This document shows positions 56,451 to 64,000 of a stretch of DNA of 64,000 nt, in pieces. Both the position numbers and the translations under genes were made by a program. This stretch comes from Morinoia aosen (lineage: Eukaryota > Arthropoda > Malacostraca > Amphipoda > Talitridae), in contig CM059559.1 in NCBI GenBank assembly GCA_030386875.1, positions 7,065,177-7,129,176 of the forward strand, in the 5' to 3' direction. The notes beneath the pieces were generated by a model. The model ran no database searches. It was not told the origin of the DNA and saw only the letters and a list, made by a program, of their open reading frames with translations. The number at the start of each line of letters is the position of its first letter. Within the stretch, counting starts at the first letter, position 1.

Positions 56451-58011
56451 TGTTGTATTTAGTAAATTGATTTTTTCATCTTTTTTAGCGTACGATTAAT
56501 TTCCAGCAGAACACGCGAATAATTCGCGGTTAGAACCTGATAAATGAAACCAAGATGTCCGCTCCACGTTACAGATCTGATAAAATTTATTGTGGTGACA
56601 GCTATCAACAACTACTTATCCCTAAATTTTTCTTTTATTAAATAAGGCAATATTTTCTGATCAACTTCCATAAAATAATTTTCCGTGCTAACTCGAGTAT
56701 ATTTTGTAACTTTGAATAATTTCATATTTGTATATCATTTTTAATTTTCAATTGAACACCATAGAATTTTTTCTTTATTATCGTTTAAACCAAAATAAAT
56801 CATAGCATATACAACAAAAATATTGTTTACACTCACTCGATTAACGTAAAAAATTGTTAGAAATTATTATACAGAACACCTAGCCTTGAAACGTACTAGA
56901 ATACATTAGCCTAAAACAATTTATTTCTATGTATGTTTCCTTAGAAATATTTCCTTTAATACAAAAGTCAAATGTTGCCTAATGTTTTCAAACCAACTCA
57001 TTACGAAGCAAAGAAGTACCTCGTACCCTCGTGATATTTGTACTCCATCACCATTATTTCTGGTACTCTATCATCAACATATATCAACATCTATAATGAA
57101 ATGGACATATGTTGCCTAATGTTTCTACAGAGGACCTGCGTGTGATGTTGGCTCTTAATCATCATTACCTGTGTTACTCTATCATCAACATAGTACCTGC
57201 GTGTGATGTTGGCTATCATTAACACAGTACATGGTACATTAACGTGATGTTGACTACTTTATCATCAACATAGCATAACGAAGACTGCGCATTTTCACGC
57301 AACACAACTCGGCGCGCTTCGGCAAGTAGAATTTCATCGTAAAGTTCACGCGCGGTGCGCCTGCGTTCGTGACGTAATTAAGTGCTTACCCGCTCATTTT
57401 ATTCTGGTAACTTATATAGAAGCCCTTCGCTATACGTAAACGTGAGGTCCTAAAAAACTATAAGAGCCGTAGTCTGTGCGAGAGTTACTGATCATTCCTG
57501 TGAGCAGAAAAATGTAATCAACTATACGACAATTTTAAGGTTTTCTCGCGCAAAATCACTAAGGGCACTTGATAAGTTTTAGTGTGCCGTGATATAGAAG
57601 CGTTCCTGCGACCTCAGGGAATTCTAAGCCAGCAAAATTCGCAACGCGCGCTATTTCGACTGCATTTTTATAACTTCAAAGCGCAAATGCACGAATGGCT
57701 TTTGCAGGTCACGAGTTCTACTCCAATTAAAATTTCATTTACTTACATTTATTGAAAAATACTGAACACGATACAAAGGAAAGTAAATTTCAAGGTTTGA
57801 TTTTGCGCGACAAACGTCTGACTGAAATCCGAGCAATTAATACACAGAACTGGTCCTCAAAGGTAGAAAAAAGAATGGTTTATAACGAGCTTCTTTGATC
57901 CTGGATATCGAAAACAACATTGAGAAAAGTCGCGTTAGCTCAAGCGTTAATTGCAGAACCCTTCGTTCTAATCCCCCTGTTTACTGGGCATCTGAACTCT
58001 GTTTACTCTGT
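56451..58011. other. Intergenic DNA
   Basis: No gene recognised. 57040-57270 has an irregular repeat of CTATCATCAACATA and GCGTGTGATGTTGGCT blocks. Confidence 0.5.
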
Positions 58012-58433
58012 TTACTGGGTACCAGAACGCTCCCACCTGTATACTGGATACCTGAACGCTCCCACCTGTATACTGGGTACCTGAACGCTCTCACCCTATA
58101 TACTGGATACCTGAACGCTCACACTTGTATACTGGATACCTGAACGCTCACACTTGTATACTGGATACCTGAACGCTCACACTTGTATACTGGGTACCTG
58201 AACGCTGTCACCTGTATACTAGATACCTGAACGCCACCTGTGTACTGGATATCTGAATGTCACACCTGTATACTGGATACCTGAACGCTCACACCTGTAT
58301 ACTGGATACCTGAACGCTCACACCTGTATACTGGATACCTGAACGCTCACACCTGTATACTGGATACCTGAACGCTCACACCTGTATACTGGATACCTGA
58401 ACGCTCTCACCCTGTACACTGGATACCTGATTA
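58012..58433. repeat. 29-bp minisatellite, about 14 units
   Basis: Tandem TACTGGATACCTGAACGCTC plus ACACCTGTA units. Substitutions are mainly in the left part, and some units are shorter around 58205-58260. Confidence 0.95.
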
Positions 58434-58657
58434 GTGAATAATGAGGGCAAATTTCCTATTAGAAAATTCCGACATTGCAATGACAAACACATGACCCTGA
58501 TCTCCGCGTCTGAAATGATTAGAAAAGTACTGGACACAAAATGGATTTGTAGTTGTTTTTTCTTTTGGAAAAAATTTGGGCGTTGCTTTGAGTGCTCAGT
58601 CATTCTCCAATTTTTATGCGAATTGTACATGATGTTATGATATCTTCATCAGGTTTC
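58434..58657. other. Short spacer
   Basis: Nothing recognised. Confidence 0.4.
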
Positions 58658-58890
58658 CATTTAGGACCTTTTTCATGAGGTACACTTAGGACCTTTTTCA
58701 TAAGGAACATTTAGGACCTTTTTCGTAAGGAACATTTAGGACCTTTTTCATGAAGATCATTTAGGACCATTTTCATAAGGAACATTTAGGACCTTTTTCA
58801 TGAAGATCATTTAGGACCATTTTCATAAGGAACATTTAGGACCTTTTTCATGAGGAACATTTAGGACCTTTTTTGAAAGGAACATTTAAA
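58658..58890. repeat. 25-bp minisatellite, about 9 units
   Basis: Tandem TTTAGGACCTTTTTCATAAG plus GAACA units. A GAAGATCATTTAGGACCATT variant pair occurs twice in succession, indicating a two-unit amplification. Confidence 0.94.
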
Positions 58891-60939
58891 ATCCAACTGG
58901 TTGTAATGCAATTTTAGAATGAACTTATTTTAGAATAATTTTTTTCGTTTAATTCAAAGAAATATTGAAGATATTGTCACCTTTGCAATGATATACAAAA
59001 ATAATTGATTTTGACTGAAGGGTGGAGACGTTCCTTTGTTTGTGTCAGGCACGATATAAATTCTGCAATCACAACGAAAAATGTTTGCTTCGCAATGGTG
59101 TTGGAAAACTCGAAAAATTGAGTCGGAAAACTTCGCAAAATGATGTCTGAAAACAAAAAAGCGTCGGAAAACAAAATGGTGTCGGAAAAAAATGGTGTCG
59201 GAAAACAAAAAGATGTTGTAAAATCCCATGTGTTGAACGTTAACTTGTATTCTATTTGTTTGAAGTGTTAATTAACTGAAATGTGTTTGCAAGACCGGGT
59301 CTGGTAATGTCGGTACTAATTGAATTTGTTTACAGAGCTAACGAGAAATTCTAACTCGCAAGATATCAATTTCATTTATTTATTTTTTTTACTTTAATGA
59401 AAAACTCACAATAATTGGAAAACAATAAAAACCGTAAATACTATAAAACACAAGTAACATTAATTTTGAAAAAAAACATTCGTTGTTGTAATTGTACGGA
59501 AGATGAAAAACTCCCATGATGTACACAGGGAAGAAAAATTAAACTTAATAATTGATTAAACAAAAAAATTAAATCCTAAACAAAACAAATACATTTTGTT
59601 AATTTTGTTTTATTTGATTAACCAAATGATTAAACTTAATTAAACAAATCTTAATAATTTATTACAAGCATTAACGCTGCGTCGTGGACGAGTGCTAGAT
59701 TTAATCTGTTCCTCTCACTGAACGTGATGAGTTGATTTCGGGCGTGTGCTAGGGTGCACTGAATGGGCTTAATTGACCGAATGTCTTGAGTCTCTCGTGG
59801 ATGTGCTCGTCTGCATTGGACTGGAGCACGGACGAGCACGCCAAGCAATTATAATTTAAATGAAGGAAAATTCGCGTATTTCATTATGGTGAGGCTGAGT
59901 GGCAACGTCAAACGCTATCATACCTAAATATTCAGCAATACTAAACGAGGTAAGTCAAAATTATATGGTTCAAAGGTTGATGGATCACAAATATCTCATC
60001 TGTAGTACCCCAAAATAAGTTAGGCTTCGAAACCTTTATGGTATTCATGAGAAATCCGCGGCTCGTCATATGCGAGAACCGTACTGTCATGAGCGTGAAT
60101 GTTGTTTGCGGTCCGTTGAAAATTTGCAACGGTCCATTGAAAAAAGGTATTTTTGACCTTTAAAAAGCCAACTGAAGCCATAATGTCGTAAGTTTATTTT
60201 TCAGTGGGAGCTGGAAACACAATACAGTGGACGACTTGAATAGAATGCCAACAATCATTCATATTCCTCTGCTTCGCTTCACGAACGCCAAATTCCTGTA
60301 GTTTGAAGAACGCACTCGATTTGGGTCGCATGTCTTAAAGAACGCGTATTTTTCACGGACACTCTACACTTTGTCCGCCGCAGTTCGAGCTGAAAGATGA
60401 GCTCAAATTGTGTTCGGAGGATGATCCACACGGGTCACTTGGCCCGAGAACCTCCAGGCCATGCATAATGCAAGGCGCACCTCGATAACTGGCTGCCCAC
60501 CGCCCGCTGCACCTGAGAAAGAAATTTCGTCAAAATTCTAGCGAGGTTCTCGCCGACGAATTTTTTTTCCACGGCCGAATTTCATTCCACGCTAAGTCTC
60601 TCGTGGCACCGCATGCTTAACGCAGCGACCTTTGAACGAGGTGGAATATGCGTTAAAAATTGGATTCAAAGTTCGTTTCCTACCAGAACCAGCTTCTTCC
60701 GGATCTCACAACAGTTTCCATCCTGCAAACATTTAAAAAAACATGCAATATGGAAAAAAATTCTACCAATTGGTAAATGCATTCACGGATTTTGTTCTGC
60801 ATCTTCTTCAATACAGAGATTGAAATTCATCATACAAAAAAGAAAAGTTTTCATAAATTCATTCCTTCGTTGAGACTGCACGTCCTGCCTGCAGCAGACC
60901 GCGGCCCGGAGTGGGTGTTGTCAGTGAATGTGTCTGGTA
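58891..60939. other. Intergenic DNA
   Basis: No gene recognised. 59100-59220 contains a short TCGGAAAACAAAATGGTG repeat. 59540-59660 is AT-rich and partly self-complementary. Confidence 0.45.
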
Positions 60940-61410
60940 CGATGATGGATCATCGCTGTTCCATGCTGCGTCTTTGGATGCATGGATGAATTATCACCGT
61001 ATCCATGCTACGAAAGTCTTTGGATGCGTAGATGACTTATCAAAAAGGTCCCGTAGTCTCTGGATGGGTGGATGGTTAATTGGCTCATCACCGTATCCAT
61101 GCTGCTAAAGTCTTTGGATGGATGGATGGATGGATAAATTATCACCGTATTCAAGCTATGGAATTCTTAGATGGATGGACAACTTATCACTGTATCCGTG
61201 CTATGAAAGTCTTTGGATGGATGGATGGATGGATAAATTATCACCGTTTTCAAGCTATGGAATTCTTAGATGGATGGATAACTTATCACTGTATCCGTGC
61301 TATGAAAGTCTTTGGATGAATGGATAGTTGGAATATTCTCATAGCCATGCTGCGAAAGTCTTTGGATGGATGAATCATCACCGTATCCACGCTCCGAAAG
61401 TCTTTGACCT
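60940..61410. repeat. GGATGGATGG-rich ~50-bp repeat
   Basis: Repeating blocks of TCACCGTATCCATGCT, GAAAGTCTTTGGATGGATGG and AATTATCACCGT. A ~103-bp double unit is duplicated almost exactly at about 61108-61210 and 61211-61313. Several frames stay open but have no protein resemblance. Confidence 0.92.
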
Positions 61411-62409
61411 TCTCAACACAGCACGTCTTGATAACATCGAACACCTTCATCAGACTTTCATTGCGATGCGAAGATTTTGACTAAGCGGAGATTTGTATTG
61501 TCCTGGCGGAGCTGAATAATTATTGGTCGAGTGAAAGACAGAGACCTCTTGGTGAAAGGGACTCTGGTACACTCAAGTAAACAAATCGTAAATTACTTTT
61601 AAAAATAGTTTTTAGAGTTTAAGTTAGCGTAATTATTTTTGCCCAAGTTTTGAGGCTATTGACATTTTATTAAAGTTATAAAATAAATCGTATATAATAA
61701 TTCAATATTCTAATTTGTTTACGATTTTTTTACTGCAAAATCGCTCATTGAGTACAGGGGTGAAACTTTAAACGCTGTCTGGTTATCCGTATACACTTAT
61801 AGTATACGGATTTATTTAATCTGTATAAAAATAAATAATGATTATTTAGAATACGAATACTGAATAGTACCTATTTAATATAAGAACTAAAGTTATTCTG
61901 AAATCTTCATAGTTTTACACAGGGCTAATCTCGGAAGATATTCTTGTTCTCACATAGACGCCCTAAGTCGTCTAGCCTTTTCCTCTTAGAAAAATAGGAA
62001 GTCGAAATTATTTGAGTTATTTTAATGCCTAGTGCATGCATGCATGACTGTCCTTCTCTATGGTTACCTGGGAAATTATTATTCGTAGAACAGAAGAAGT
62101 AAGACGGCCCTCGGCTCTATATGAAGAATTCCAACACAATTGTATCGTTGCTTGAGCTTTTAGTGGTCCAGCGCTCTGTGATATTTCTGCCGTGAGTTGG
62201 GATTTGTATACATTGTGAAGAAGAATTTGTTGTTTTGTTTAGCGGGAGTTCTTCGTCTTTATCTGATAACTCGCAAGGGAACTGCGGAAGATCTGAGTAC
62301 GAATTACTGAGTAATGAGTACTGAGTACGAATTACTAAGTACTGAGTACTGAGTACTGAGTAAAATCTGAGTACGAAAATAAATTAAGGTCGTGCATTTC
62401 TCACGTCCC
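61411..62409. other. Intergenic DNA
   Basis: No gene recognised. 61785-61794 and 61802-61811 form a perfect 10-bp hairpin (ATCCGTATAC). 62298-62372 is a short GAGTACTGAGTACGAATTAC repeat. Confidence 0.5.
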
Positions 62410-62517
62410 CCCAGTCTAACTTTTTCGTCGGAGCATGCATGTTTTTCGCTGCCTAAGAGATTTAATTACTGGGGCGGCGAAAACATGCATGCAGGCGGCG
62501 AAAAAGTTGAACTGCGG
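62410..62517 (-). mobile_element. Fold-back MITE, copy 4 (108 bp, inverted)
   Basis: The left end CCCAGTCTAACTTTTTCGTC is followed by GGAGCATGCATG, the sequence found in the right arm of copies 1-3. The right arm carries GCATGCAGGCGGCG. The element is therefore inserted in the opposite orientation. The right end is damaged (ACTGCGG instead of ACTGGG), and no target duplication is clear. Confidence 0.85.
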
Positions 62518-64000
62518 CGCGAACAAGTTGAACAAATATTCAACAGGCGAAGGGAATAAATTAAAATCCTTGCCAGTCCAAATTTGCCTTGCTCGATTGC
62601 AAACAAGACAGCTTGTCGTTTTGAAAATTTCAAATAAATTTCAAAGCTGAACCTCCTACGTCAAACGTTGCTGTTTGGTTTTAATTTAGAGCTGCAATTG
62701 AACTGTGAAAACTGTATGTAGATGAATGATTTAATGTCATTTTTTTCGTCGAAGTATGATATGCATGAAATGAATATATCTACACATCTATGTACATATG
62801 TATGTATGTCATCATACAAACGTATATGTGCGTAATGATATGAATACAATATCATTTAAATATAAATGAATGTAGAAATAAAATAAAATAATAAAATAAT
62901 GATTGGAATTAAATATTAATTTTCTTCCTTTACTTCCGTCGAAAACATCTTTTTTTCGTCGTATGATTCGTAGAGTTTTGTCCTAAAGAACAACATGAAA
63001 ATTTTAAATGATCAAAAAGTAGCAATTTAAGAAAAAAGTTCAGTCACTATATATGTTCAGGTATCCAGGATACAGGGTCGGGGGAAACACTCCAAGCGAG
63101 CAATAAATCAAGCAAGCAAACAATTGTGTGATTGAGCAGGGGATTAAATCGAGGCTTACAAACCAAGACAGGTCGACATAACTGTCAAATTTTAATCTCA
63201 CTAATTTGTTGGGATGAACGAGGAGATAAAATGGCACACTCGCGTACTTTTGTATTCTCAGATACAGGATGTAACCTCACTGAAATCGCCTACTGATACA
63301 GTATTCTCAGATATTATTTTGGTGATTTTTATATTTTTTGGTGTTTTCTCGAGAGCAGAATGCGATTTATTAAGTATGAATTTCTAGTGGAATAAAGAAT
63401 TAAATTCTATAAGTGAGACATTGAAAATTATATTGGCAATGGGGAACTTAATTGCCAGATAGTTACGTTAATATGTCTTCTGATCAGTAACATATTAAAT
63501 AATATTTGATGTGAGATGAGTTATTCCTGCTCTTTATTTTATTGCATGTTTTTATTTCACAGTCTTACTATAAACGTTCTCCTGGTACGACAAATTTCTC
63601 GACAAATACTGACATTTTAAGCATTTTTCGGTGGCGTTATTCATGGCAGCATTAACTAGAACACGGAAATGAAAAGAAAAGAGTACTTCATCAGAAACAA
63701 ACACAATATCTTAGCATGAACACGCAAAAATATTTCACTAGCCAACAGTCAGTGAGAGCAACGCAATGAATTTCTCAGAGCAATGGAGTCGCAACTGCTT
63801 TCGTTCATCTCGTATTCAAAGTTTTGCGTGCGAGGAGTTTCATTTTTGAAAACTTGTGTATGATTCCAGCTTCATTTTTAATTAAAGCCAACAAGCTCAA
63901 GTCGAGGTGCTTTATGACGCACATTAAGAATCCTGTACAGCAGGCTTAAATCGTGCAGTTTTTCACAGCAAGGCACATTGTTCACGAAAAAATCCGCGCA
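62518..64000. other. Intergenic DNA, right edge
   Basis: AT-rich sequence with short ATGTATGT-type microsatellite around 62785-62810. No gene recognised. Confidence 0.45.

Noticed and set aside
55784..56470. Cys-rich 228-codon repeat frame resembling a secreted repeat protein
   Set aside because: A by-product of the 33-bp composite repeat. The alternative frame (190 codons) is equally open, and there is no signal peptide or flanking coding sequence.

Overview
The window looks like gene-poor nuclear DNA from an invertebrate, most likely an arthropod. The basis is eukaryotic tRNA genes with internal A and B boxes and no encoded CCA, plus remnants of a non-LTR retrotransposon, a Penelope-like element, mariner-type transposases, and hAT- and Harbinger-type miniature elements. 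No convincing single-copy host protein gene was found. Nearly all long open frames lie inside tandem repeats and are artefacts of repeat periods without stop codons. Taxonomic assignment beyond invertebrate is inference.

Layout. 0.8-2.4 kb is a 16-bp minisatellite. 4.1-15.8 kb holds a dispersed cluster of seven tRNA-Lys(TTT) copies, four canonical and three damaged or divergent, with related flanks. Between them lie a 33-bp array, a 24-bp palindromic array, a structured interspersed repeat and a Harbinger-like MITE. 16.0-18.1 kb carries a 5'-truncated LINE followed by a decayed mariner transposase. 23.9-25.0 kb is a 5'-truncated Penelope-like element with both the reverse transcriptase and the GIY-YIG endonuclease, split by a frameshift in a T run. 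27.2-29.1 kb holds four identical tRNA-Arg(TCG) genes on ~310-bp tandem units, plus a diverged tRNA-Arg and a tRNA-like relic on the opposite strand.

31.5-38.7 kb is minisatellite-rich. It includes a 2.5-kb array of a 14-bp unit, a 185-bp Harbinger-like MITE with TAA target duplication, and a 262-bp hAT-like MITE with an 8-bp target duplication. 42-47.9 kb has 42-, 57- and 87-bp arrays. 48.8-53.1 kb is the most striking region: a 62-bp satellite interrupted twice by a virtually identical ~1.34-kb module with TG...CA termini and inverted ends, which looks like a solo LTR amplified together with the satellite. 54.8-61.4 kb holds further minisatellites (19/33, 29 and 25 bp and GGAT-rich).

Four ~109-bp fold-back elements (2.8, 19.4, 46.3 and 62.4 kb) form a dispersed family across the window. 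The only likely functional host genes are tRNAs. Everything else reads as repeat turnover and transposon decay.
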